DNA of 64,000 nt from Hydractinia symbiolongicarpus. Taxonomy: Eukaryota > Cnidaria > Hydrozoa > Anthoathecata > Hydractiniidae. The stretch covers positions 29,872,001-29,936,000 of the forward strand of contig NC_079882.1 in assembly GCF_029227915.1 (NCBI RefSeq). The letters are read 5' to 3'. A model generated the notes under the pieces. That model was not told the DNA's origin. It did no database searches and saw nothing but the letters and a program-made list of their open reading frames with translations. Position numbers and translations under genes: made by a program. This document shows, piece after piece, positions 25,080 to 36,400 of the stretch; within the stretch, counting starts at the first letter, position 1; each line of letters starts with the position of its first letter.

Positions 25080-25566
25080 TGTCATGCAAACTTATTCTGC
25101 AAAGTGAGCTGACAAAGATGGCTGACTAATATTTTTAATTGAACGGGATAAGGATTAGTTGTTTCCCGTCTTTTTATTTAACCCGAAACTGTGATAATTT
25201 TGTGTTACGCCTGTAAGGATGTGGAACTCAGTCCGGTGTCAAGATTATTTTTTTCACTTTCACAGACCCTTATTCCTCAAAATAAAATATTGACTGATTG
25301 TTTTTGCTATGGCGGAGTAACAACGGTTTGTAAACTCTGTTTTAAATTTAGCTATTGTTGCGGGAAAGTTATTTTTTGAAAAATATGTTACAGTCACAAC
25401 ATTATATGATGTATGCGCTTCACTTGATTTACGACATCCTGTATACCTGTACTTAAAGCGCTCAACCTGATCGTGTCGCACAGTTCAAAGCTCTTATTAG
25501 GCGCTACACGAGTGTTTAAAGCCGGGTCACACATTTACTTGTGGCTTAACCCGGTTCTCTGGCTAG
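25080..25566 (+). repeat. Diverged duplicate of the 23.3-23.84 kb repeat
   Basis: The segment repeats landmarks of 23340-23840 in the same order: acgcctgta, gagtaacaacggtt, atgttacagtcacaa, gatgtatgcgctt, caacctgatcgtgt, then a degraded hairpin and ggctag at about 25559. Another 5'-type terminus (ataataatagccgtattttg with tgtctgtctg) starts immediately after at about 25571. Confidence 0.65.
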
Positions 25567-26352
25567 CCTCCATAATAATAGCCGTATTTTGTCTGTCTGT
25601 CCTGCGTTTGGATTCCTTTTTCACAACATACTACTAGCTTCGAACGATAAAGTTTGTTATTATTAAATGGCGCCAAATTTTATAATTTTACAGACCGGAA
25701 ATAAAAAGAAATAAAAGTTCAATAAAAACCAAACCGCTCTTTTCCGAGCTATGTTGTCCGAAAATCGGCAAGAATCCATATTTTCCGAATCCCATACTAT
25801 ATTTTTGGAAAGTTAAATACACTTTTATTGCATAATAATAATTTAGAAACTAGATCCTGTGGTAATGTGGACTATTCACACCCTTGTGAGAGCTTTAAAT
25901 AAAACTTACAAAGTAACCCAAGTCACATCCTCATCTAAACCTTTTTGGACTACATATGAACAGACATATAACATTAAGCCTATAATAACTGTTTATGAGG
26001 GCAATAGCAGAGAATATTGACCAACGTCAAAGTATTGTCCGAGCTTGCGAGGGCAATTCGTGACAGAGGTCAATATTCGAAGGTATTTCCCAAAATAAAC
26101 AGTTATTATATGGATTATTATCCGGTTACTGCATTTTACGACAAAAATATAACAATATAAGCAGGATGTAGAAACCAGGTCTTGATAGAAACTATTCCCA
26201 TATGGAACGTTCATTCGAACTAAAAATATATTGATTAATTATATAATTATATTAAAATTTGATAAAAACGACTTTACCTGCGCAGAAAAGCTGGACGTTT
26301 TAGCATAGGATGTACACAATCCGTATGTTTTTATTCAGGTGCAGCTGCTAAA

Positions 26353-26926
26353 ATGGCTTTCACAAGCTTCCGCACTAAGTATGTCAGACAGAAAAAAGGG
26401 TTGAAAAAAGCAAAAAAATCAGGTACAGCTGCCAAAAAAGTGATAAAAGCAGAATTAGATGTACAAGAGTACGCTTTTCTTGGGTTGTTAGACAATTTTG
26501 TATATGAACGAAACAGCAAATGAAACTTTCAAGCCGAAGAAGATATTGAAGTGCTGGAATCAGCTGCTTAAATGACTCCTGAAATACCTTCTCACGCTAA
26601 TAAAATCCTTATGGAACATCCGTTTATTGAAGATACAGAAAACGTGCTTGATAACGAGGCCAGTTCATCTTTTGAACAACAAAGTACTAATATAAATTCC
26701 TCTACAATATTAACATATACACATATATCTAAAACCCCTTCCCTTATTTCGCAAGTAACACAAACAAGCGCTTTTGAAAGTAAACACCACATATTTGAAA
26801 AATTAGCTGAAACTTTAAAAAGAAAAGAAAAAGAGGATTCTAAAGATGTACGTATTTCATGGATGGCCCCGGCCCTCTATGCGAAGCAGTTCCTTCTCAC
26901 AAAACAAAGATTATCAACAAAGATAT
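26353..26926 (+). pseudogene. MADF-like domain relic with two in-frame stops
   Basis: From the ATG at 26353 one frame encodes a basic segment (FTSFRTKYVRQKKGLKKAKK) and then SGTAAKK and QEYAFLGLLDNFVYERNS. This resembles the C-terminal half of MADF DNA-binding domains (R-T/K-Y-x-R, KSG, then F-L-x-F/D). The same frame meets TGA at 26521 and TAA at 26569. It then stays open from 26572 to the TAG at 26926, with an acidic, Ser/Thr-rich stretch such as often follows MADF. Two stops in an otherwise continuous frame suggest a decayed gene or transposon-linked copy, but an intron removing them cannot be excluded. Confidence 0.5.
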
Positions 26927-27983
26927 AGCTACATATTAGCTGCTAGCTAGCTAATAATATATATATATATAGCTTGCTAGATTTATATAATCGCGAGAAA
27001 AATCTCAATGTTAGTCATTTAATTTTTCCTTAATCATCAACTACAATAACATATGGTGTTTTCATTCTTCTTTCGTGCTATAAAATTCCGCTTCCTTGAA
27101 TGCAGACTTTGATTACTAACAATAAGAGAAAAGAAAAAGAATTGTTGCCATTTGAAAAAGGTTTTCCCTTGCCAATAAAGTAAAACTTGATATTTGCGAA
27201 AGTTTTATACGCGAAGTTCGTCCCAAAATTACAATTCGTGAAAGTTTTTGTCGCAAGATTTCGCGAATTTTTTTACCCTTACACAATTCGAATAAAGTAA
27301 AGATATCATTAGAAATCTAAACAGAGCAGAACTTCATGAATTTTACCTGATTATAGAATCTCTGTTTACTTTTATATTTCAATTCAATCTTCAATTTCAA
27401 AATTTTCTTCTGCTTTAACCACAATTAAACAGAAATGTTACACATTTTTTGTGATTCACAAGCTTTAACTACTGCGAGACACATTAAATTTTGCTTCTAC
27501 TCTGCCAAGGAGTATGTCTTTTGGCAGCCTCCAAAGATCTTGTGAAGGGACTTCTAAATGCACTTCAATTTAACCTTCTTTTACCCATCCAGTCTCGGTT
27601 GATGCATTCTCCCAAAGTTGAAGAAATTTTCACAATCTAAGGATAGAAATAAATTTCCTTCCCATATAAGGTAACAAATCCTCTCAGAAAATGCTGCAAA
27701 AAGCAATTGACACTAGTGCTGGGACGGTACAACCTCGATATCCCTTAGCCTTTTCCTGATATGATATCATATCGAAAAACGCTGCAGAAAGCGAAGTTGG
27801 GCATGCATGGTATATATCCATGGAAATTAAACCACTTCTAATGCATAGCATGTGGACCCTTTTTGCCAGAAATTTCGTTAGTATATTTGTTTTCAGAATC
27901 TCTTTTAGCGCATGTGTTGAGCAGAAAGCCGTAAAGGCGAAATCCCCTGACACCGGAGTTGTCGTGTGGCGGTTTTGCGACGC

Positions 27984-28058
27984 ATTCTCGACCCCAGAGC
28001 TCTTTGAGATAAACGCACTTTTGAGGTTTTAATCTCAAAGAGCTCTGGGGACGAGAAT
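27984..28058. repeat. Foldback: 27-bp arms, 21-base loop
   Basis: The left arm (27984-28010) contains ccccagagctctttgagat. The right arm (28032-28058) is its reverse complement, with one mismatch in 27. The remaining bases are AT-rich loop. Confidence 0.9.
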
Positions 28059-29109
28059 ATTTGCAACCCGCTGTGCACTCCTCCGCCATTTTTACGGAGG
28101 AGGGTTTGTCTGTTATCAGTCTCCTCGGAACTCAGGAAGTGTAAAAAGGCCGTGTAAAAACGAAAGTTCTGTTCTCTGACTCTGTTGAGTTGCACCATGG
28201 TTCAACTCATCCTGAGTTAAGCACTGGTAAGATTTTAAATTTATTATTTTTCACGTTATGTTTATAAGAAATATAACCTTTTTTTTATTTTATTTTAGAG
28301 AAATCAGTTGATTGCAAGCTATAACCTATCTATCTAGCAAGCCAGTCTGAGCTAGGAACATTTATATAAAATGAGACTTTCTCCTGTCAAAGGTGCATCC
28401 TAGTAGCGTTGATTATTTTACGTGAAGAAGATTTTCTGTTGAATGAAGCACATAAAAAATTGAGAAACAGTAAGAGATTTTTTATTGCCAGTAGATAGCA
28501 CTGAGCTTGCTGCCACAAAATATAATGAAACTGCCACAAATGATTGCATTGGTTGTTTCTATGTAAGAGTGGTGCATTTCGAACTTGCCAATGTTTACAG
28601 CAAGCTTAGGAATCCTAATCTTACATTATTTGGTTAAATCCATCATTCTCACAGACTTGTTTAGTAGTAGTAATATTTATTTATCAATCAGTCATGTGAT
28701 ACTGTTTAAGCTAATTATGGGGTAGTATACAGATTATTCTAAATTACAACCCTCATTATGAATTGGGGTAAGCATGCCGTAAGCATGCTGTTTATATGGT
28801 AAAACCTTCATAAATTCAAGATTGGATCATTGAAGGATCTCAAATTTTTAATACGTTTTGATACTGGGTAATCTATGTCAATTTGTCTATATTTTAAAGT
28901 GTATTTGCCTATAAGTTTCTTTTTAAATTAGGTTTCTACTGTAAAGGCTTAAGTGTGAAAAGTCCATGTTTCAGTGACCATTGTAGTCACGCTTTTATTT
29001 GTGTTTGAAAAATGATGAAAAAACTGTGTTTGTTTCATTAATTTTGTCCATGATAGTAGCTAGCCAGTTATATTTATTTTTTGCAAATACACTTACACCA
29101 TTTTACAAT

Positions 29110-29780
29110 GTTTATTCTTATTTTTTAAAAATACGCAATTCTATTTTTAAAGAATACGAAATATGAATTTTGTATTTTTTAAAAATAGAAAATACGAAAT
29201 TCTATTTTTAAAGTTAGAACATACGAAATTCTATTTTAAAAATAGAATTTCGTATTTTTGTATTCTATTAGTGTACCAAGTGAGTGGTTGAATAAATTTT
29301 ACAAGTTTGTTTTCAATAGGTTTCAAATTGGCTCAATGATTGCACAGGGACGTTTTTTTTGTCACTTTAAGGCTTCACAGGAAAGTTTTCTCGACATTTT
29401 AGAATGAAATACGGAACTTTGAGCTTTGCAGGCACATTTTCTCGTCATTTCAGAACAAAATACTGCAACTTTCAACTCGTATCTCGGAGACGATCCCTAG
29501 CCAGACATTACTTTTTTGTGTTTTGTATTTTAAATCTACAGAGTATTTTTAGAAATGTGTATTTTTAGAAATACGTATTTTTAAAAATGCACACATTTTT
29601 TAATACAAAATTTGTATTTTAAAATGCGCGTATTTTTAAAAAAAATTCCATATTTTTTGAAAATACAAAATATATATGGTTTTTAAAAAAATGTGCGTAT
29701 TTTTTAATACGCAATTGGTATTTTTAAAATACGAAATACGGAATTCTATTGTTTTAAAAATACGAATTAAAAATAGAAGT
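29110..29780. repeat. Palindromic satellite-like zone (atacgaaattctattttt)
   Basis: Inverted and direct copies of an about 18-base unit alternate in this zone. The cleanest case is a perfect 17-bp-arm palindrome at 29221-29255 with a single central base. A second block of similar 'aaatacgtatttttaaaaatg' units (split: aaatacgtattttt, aaaaatg) fills 29540-29780, with about 280 unrelated bases between. Confidence 0.8.
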
Positions 29781-30970
29781 GGTGCATTTTCCTAGAAAGC
29801 ATCACAATTTATGAAAATGTGGTAACTGACTGTGGAGAAAAAACAAAGAAAGTAGATGCTGTAATATAAAGAAGTTATAATTATAGACAAGGAGAAAGTT
29901 TATTTTTGTTGCACATTTTAATATCTAATATTAACAATATATTTGCCTAACTTGTTGATGCATGCTTGACACTGCGAAAAAGAGTATTGGCAAAACTATT
30001 ATAACATTATAACATTTTAGTTGAAATTCAATTCGCTATAAACTTTTAACCTATCAGACACAATTATGTGTCTGTTTTGAAAAAAGTTGTCACTGGAGAA
30101 AAATTAACAGAACCGTTTAAGTTTTGATTGGTGAACACCTCTGTCATCCAAAATACTGCACCACATGTGTCACTGTTTTTAAAAGGTCATTTTGGGATTG
30201 TCTTGCTTGCGATTAGAAACAACAGAGAAAATAACAAAGAAATTAATCAAAAGTTTGAAAAACATATAAAAAAGAATTATAATATCAAATAGTTAAATGG
30301 ATAAAAACAGTTTATAATTTGACCAAGTAGACTAAAAGTTTCGCAAATTATATTATACACAAAAAAATGCAGCTATCAAATTCAACTATCAGAATTATAA
30401 AGATAGATATGAAAAAAATTGACTTAAAATAAATCTTCTTTTTCTAACAATGTTTATTTTATTTGTATGGTACTTGATAATATTTCTACTCTATTTCTAC
30501 TCTTCCAATATTGGTTAATCTACAAATAAACACTTCGTTCGCTGCCAAGGCCACCATTCGCTGCTTCTGGTTACCATTTTATTTCTCCTTTTATTGAAGT
30601 TGAATACTTTACAGAACGGTTATTGATCATCAAGCATCAAGCATCAAGCCCTTGTGCACAGATCATCAGGAACCTAATTATCAGGACGAGTCTGGTTCTT
30701 AAATTTTTTTTTGTATGTGATTTTTTTTATTATCATTTTTTTAAAAGTTTGTTAAATGATTGACTTCTCGTCTCATTTACTATGTACCCATATTTAAAGG
30801 CTATTTCCGGTATAGTTTAAGGTATAGTTCCCCCATGGGGATTCGGTACTTTCCCTTTAATCTCAAATCACAAAATATCAATATGGCGCATTTCTTGAGG
30901 GTAAGTTTCGGCCAGCCAGTCGGCTGTGATGATGCTTTTCCACTCATATTAAAGAAAATAAAGTTTTTCA

Positions 30971-31527
30971 TCTATATAATAATACGCCAGTTCTGTCTGT
31001 CTGTCACTTTTGCAAAGTGGATAAAATTTCTTTGAAAAAGTCTATAAAATATCGCCTAAAAATTTGTTCTGTAAATTAGCAAACTTTGACGTTAAAGCAA
31101 TATTGACATTATTGACATTAGTGAAGCCGTTGCATGCACTTTTAAATTTAAGGCTAAATAACTTGGAAACGGGTGGAAATAACTGACGTCATCTCCTGCG
31201 TAGGTAACTAGGACTACCTGGGACTAATTTGGGTAAGTTTTCCAAACCTGGGTCACCAAATCCGTTTCGCAATGGACGGGTTAATGATGTCATAAAAAAC
31301 CTTTAAACCCTAATATCTCTGCATCTGTTTGTCACAAGTACACAATCCTATACATTTTCTTGATCAGCGTTTCAATATCTATATGATGAAGGCAACAAGC
31401 ATACACATTTCTGAAAAGAAAAATTGTGTTCTGACATGTGTCTGCTGACGTCATCAAAATATAAATGACGGTTGTTTTTCTCTGTTATCCTGCCTGAGTG
31501 GATTTTTCCACGGGCCTTATCGACTAG
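30971..31527 (+). mobile_element. Non-autonomous Helitron, best-preserved copy
   Basis: The left terminus A|TCTATATAATAATACGCC is followed by tgtctgtctgtcac. The right terminus is GTGGATTTTTCCAC (a 5-bp stem with TTTT loop region), then GGGCCTTATCGA and CTAG|T at 31524-31527. The element is 557 bases, inserted between A and T as Helitrons do, with no target duplication. It has no coding capacity. It is the opposite orientation to the tandem copies at 8000-9322. Confidence 0.87.
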
Positions 31528-32790
31528 TATCATAATAATACTAGAGAAAGAAACTATAAAAATTTATTTCCCGTATTGAATTTATGAGAATCTAAATTGG
31601 ATTCCCGAGAGGTAAGAATCACAAGAATCCAACTAGATTCAGTGGATTCACAAAGTGATCGTTGCGAGAATCCAAATGGATTCGCGATAGCTAAGGTCGA
31701 ATTTGACAGCCTCCTCTAGATATTCATGTTAAAACGTTTTACCTGAAATGAAACTATTGCGCATGTTTAAAAGTTATTATGCATGTGTACAATGTACAAA
31801 GCAGTTCTCACAACCCTGATATAAAACTCAACGTAAACACAACAAAACTTCATTGCAGTTTGATATCTTTTTTCGCTAAATCTAAGTAAAGACGCCCTAA
31901 AGTCAAGATCAAGATGGAGGAAGTTTCTAATTAAATACCCACAATTTGAGGTTTAATACAAAAATTTTAATTTGAAGCGTTAGGTGTTAATTAGAAGTTT
32001 TCTTAGCCGTCTTATTATGTTATCATGGGTGGATTTAAACTTTTAGTACTTGTCTAAAATTTATTTTTAATTGAAAATTAACATCGAAAGTTGATTTTAT
32101 AGATATGAGGAGAATTGGAAAGTTGTCTATCAATATAATTAAAATTAGTGATTGTTTTGTCAAGTTTATATTTCTTTTGAAGTGTTGCTAATAGTTACAA
32201 TTAAAATATGAATAGCCAAGCCAAGAATTGTGATATTTTTAGGTTTTACAAAAGTAATACCAGATATTAGATTTTGTTTTCACTTAAACTTGAAACCTTA
32301 TTAACACATTCGACTTTCAAGTCGAATATGTTAATAAGGTTTCAAGTTTAAGTCCCCACTTCGGCGCACTTTAAATGCAGTGTTGTCAGCCCATTTGGTG
32401 CCATCTACTGACCGCTAAACGGCACATTCGACTTGAAAGTCGAATGTGGTACCACTACACCATATTCGCTTATTTGTTAGGCTAGGAGATAATTAAAAGA
32501 CCGAACTCAACCAATCAGCTATTAAAGCTGTTTAATCTTTCCCTTTTCTAGAAATTCGCTTTCTGTTACTATTGTTGTCTGTTGTCTAAAAAAATATTAT
32601 GAAAAAGAAAAACAAAGTGACCTATTTGTGAAGTTTGGTATCTTGACACGTTGTCAACAACATTAAGTAAATGCAAACATCTATTAGATATTACTGAAAA
32701 AACATTTTGAACATTTTAAAATTTGATTAGTAATGTTTACAGCTGACTTTCTTAGAATCTTTGTTTAATTTTAACAGAAGCATGACTTCT
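31528..32790. other. Intergenic with perfect foldbacks, no gene
   Basis: AT-rich. The repeated motif 'gaatccaaatggattc' and variants occurs at about 31590-31690 as short palindromic units. The long hairpin is listed separately. Confidence 0.4.
32282..32353. repeat. Near-perfect hairpin, 35-bp arms, 2-base loop
   Basis: The arms pair at 34 of 35 positions. The left arm begins acttaaacttgaaacctt and ends attcgactt. The loop is tc. A shorter relative, cattcgacttgaaagtcg running on to aatg, sits at 32422-32446. Confidence 0.95.
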
Positions 32791-33300
32791 TATTTTCTTC
32801 TTGTCAAACAACCACAGGCATTAAAAAAATTAAAAAAAATTCTGATAACCCAAATTTTTGTCAATATTATCCCATACAAATGCGGCAAAAAATATGTCGG
32901 GAAGATGAAGTTGAAAATCGCTACCCGCTTCGACAACACAAAGACACCATCATTAAAAAAAAGTGGAGCGCATCAGGAGTTTCATTTCACTCTAGTTCTT
33001 GTAATGCTGGTTATGATTGGGACACTGCGAAAATGCTAAAACAAGAATTTAATAAATTTGATCGTAAGGTACGGGAAGCATTGGAAATACAGTTCCAGGA
33101 CACGTCACCGCGTAGTGAACATGGTCTTAATCTAGACTATGGTCAGTATGTGACGAGGAAATTATGGACTCCAATGTTCGCGTTCTTAAACGGAAGTCGC
33201 TGCAGTGACGTCGATTTGATGTCAATGTAATGACAACCGTTAAAATTTTTTGGATAGTCTGATGAAGACCTCCAATACGGAGGTCGAAATGTTACCATAA
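32791..33300 (+). pseudogene. Penelope-like element 3' fragment (GIY-YIG endonuclease)
   Basis: One frame gives the GIY-YIG core (IPYKCGKKYVGKMKLKIATR, 32870-32930). After a one-frame shift, the downstream part follows: GYDWDTAKMLKQEFNKFDRK, then REALEIQF, ending at TAA 33228-33230. The 3' tail (gaagacctccaatacggagg, then tcgaaatgtta) has the short inverted repeat typical of Penelope 3' ends. The frameshift and the absence of RT show a 5'-truncated copy. It lies just upstream of the HEPN gene's first coding exon. Confidence 0.82.
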
Positions 33301-33407
33301 AAAAATATATATGCTGAACGACCATGTATATGTTTCTTTAAAGTATTAACATACGTTCACATGAACATGTTATTTAAAGAGTTAATATCTTATTTGTTTA
33401 GGTGGTT

Positions 33408-36400
33408 ATGGAAACCAAAACTAGGCTTCTTGCTGCAACTACAATTTTTGAAAAAGCGCTACACAAGTTACTAAAAATGATGTCCGAAAACCACTCTGAT
33501 GCAACATCAAAGGATCCTAATGTGGCTCTTTCTGAAATTTTATTACTTCATAAAAAATATTTGGATGATCTATTGTGCAAACAGAAAAATGGTGAATGTA
33601 AAAAAAAAATTTATGACAATAATAATGTATTAAAGTCGACTATTTTAATTGATGACTTTGATATGACTCTAACTCATGGCATTATAACATCGATACCTGG
33701 CTTTTTAACATACACAAAGAACAAATCAAAGAACCAATGTTCTTCCGGTCACAATAAGAAGTGCTGTGGTAAATGTGAACACAAGTGTATCATATGTAAG
33801 AAAATTAAATGTAAGGAGAAATGCTGTAATATGCAAAACTGTAACCATGAATGCAGAAGTTGTAAAAAAACAAGATGGTCATGTCGAGACAGAGCCAACA
33901 TTTGCTGTAACAAATGTAAACTTTGTTATGAATGCTCAGAATCTAAAAGTAACCCTTGTCCACGTTTTAAGCTGAACAATGCCGTGACAAAATCAATCTT
34001 ACTTCGAAACGTTGTATGTCACTCATCAGAAAAAAAGTTTGAAGACTTCGAATCAGGCCAGTGCTTGTTCTCCAACTTTCAATCATTCACCAATTGGGAA
34101 TCACTGTCACATCATCTTAAAGCATTGCTGGAAGATATAATTAATATAATGACTGATGCAAAATATTTTTGTCCTCCTTTGCCTGATACTGTAGAAAAAT
34201 GGTCATTTTTGGTGGATCTTAATCATGCATGTGACGACCCTCTTGTTAAAGTAAATGAATTGTTTAGCACCTTACCTTCTAAATCAGTGTTACCCGAAAA
34301 TGAAGGTACGGTTTATCTTGGTTTTAAATCATTTATTATCATTAGTGTTTTTTTACCCAGATAAACATTCGTGAAAGAAAGTGTCTTTTGCCAAACTTTG
34401 TCTTGCAAAACTTTTGACAATAACCAAAAAATTTATCTAGTGCAAGCATTGTAAATTTTCATTCGCAAATGTATAGTCACTAAGTCCCATTTAAAAACTG
34501 AAAAATGTATTTACACAGAATTAGAAAAAAATAAGACAATAAGATTAAAGGGGACCAAAGGTATAAAATGATGTTGACCTTATATTATAGCTTAAAAAGT
34601 TAGTTTACAAGTTTTTTGAATTTTTTAAAAAGCTCTTTTCGTTCTCAAGATATTTACATTTAAAGAAATTCAGATTTAATTATGCTGCATAAATTATGAT
34701 TTCGTCTATATTATAATACCCGTATGCGTCTGTCTGTCACGCAAAATGGTAACCGCAGTAGCGAGACATACGAATTGCGGTGAATAAAGGACGGGTGTAC
34801 CGTGCACTTTTCCACGGGCCACCGACTAGTATTTAAGTAATAGCAAATTTTGACATTTTCTGTCTTCAGTAATTTTAGACCTGTTGAGGGATGTGCATTC
34901 AAAGTAAAGCAATGCTTAGATCTTATAAAGGTGAATTGGTTAACATAATTTTTTTTCCAAAATGACACTTGTTTGCTCGTCCCAGTCTCTTAATTTTTTG
35001 CTGACGACCCCATAATTTTGCTAGAGCAAAGGCAGACAGTTAAGCTCCCAGAAATGAGTGATATTAGTTATGTTATCATTCATTTTAATTGGAAGAAAAC
35101 CTCAACGTGAAAAAAGGGCAGGGTATTCTAACTCCTTTAAAAGCATTTGAAATATATTAGGCACAAATCCCAATTAAATTCAGCACTACTCCCAATCTAG
35201 AAATTTGGTGACACCAGCAATGTCCTGTATTTTCAAAAGTGATTATTAATTTGTTGCCACTATTGTGTAGGGCTTTAAACACTGTTTAAATTGATGTATA
35301 GGATCATGTGCTTGCAACGAACGGTCTAAAAAATACTACGGTTTATGATTTTGCATTTGTTGTTGTTAAGGGTGGGTTGGACAATCTCCGGGCCATAGTA
35401 GCCTTACTAACTCCTTTGACGTCAGTCAATATTTTTGACCTACCTTTAAAGGATGAAATACTCTATATTGAATTAATTTATACGTTTTGTTTAATATTTT
35501 TTTTTATTTCGCTGTAAAAGCAATTGAAATTGTTCTCTTAAAGAAATTTGCCATGTAATTTATCACTCAATAAAAAAAGAAAAAGATTGTAATTGGTTTA
35601 AATTGTGTGAAACTAGACAACGTTTCTTATCGAAATAATCTTTAAAAGGGAAAAACACTGAAAGAACTAGCGAAAATAATTGAGATAAAATTTCTCCTTA
35701 TTCGGTGTTTTTGATTTCATAAGAGCTGCTATTAGAAAGAGCATTTTTTTTAGTTTTATAACAGTTCTAATAAAAAATTGTGAAAATTATATCCACGGAA
35801 AAGCCATTCCATTGCAATGCTGATCAGGATAATATGTAATTTTAACTCATACTTGTAGGCAAAATAAAGCTTTGTCTAACTTTTGTCCTTGCATAATTTT
35901 TCTCGGTATCTTAAGGGTACAAATTATTTGAAATTTTCGCTAAGTAAATCTGTGATCTTTAATGTCACTTTCCTTTTAAAAGAATCTTCTATCCAGCCTT
36001 AAGATTAAAGATCACAAGTTTAAGCGTATAAACACACCAATACACGTTAGATAAATTAATATTCTTTTTGAAAAGAAATTGTATATGAACAGGTCAGTGT
36101 TTTCCAAAGTACGTTTTTAAAATCTATCAAGGAAATGCAACGTTTTTGTTTTTACCAAAATACATGAGCTTACACACCTTTTGCCATGTCTGGCGAAGTG
36201 AATTTATTCACGGGACTTACAGTTACAAATAATGCAAAAAATGTTGTCATATAACCGCTAGTTTTAAAGTTGGTTGCTCAAGTAGTAATTGTGCCTGTTC
36301 CTATATCAGATTTTCACAGTGTCAATGCTCACAGCGGACTTGCACATCAATAGAGAAGTAACCAGCATGGTTAGAATGTTGGTATTCTTATAAAAAGAAA

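Larger units (their letters stand above)
26927..30970. other. Repeat-rich intergenic region
   Basis: No gene is supported. The region holds an (AT)n tract at about 26947-26970, a foldback at 27984-28058, and a 600-base zone (29110-29780) built from self-complementary 'atacgaaattctatttttaaa' units. Overlapping frames on both strands at 27684-28198 follow the foldback and have no domain. Confidence 0.5.

Noticed and set aside
27684-28198. Four overlapping frames around the foldback
   Set aside because: The inverted repeat produces mirrored frames. No conserved residues or domain are visible.
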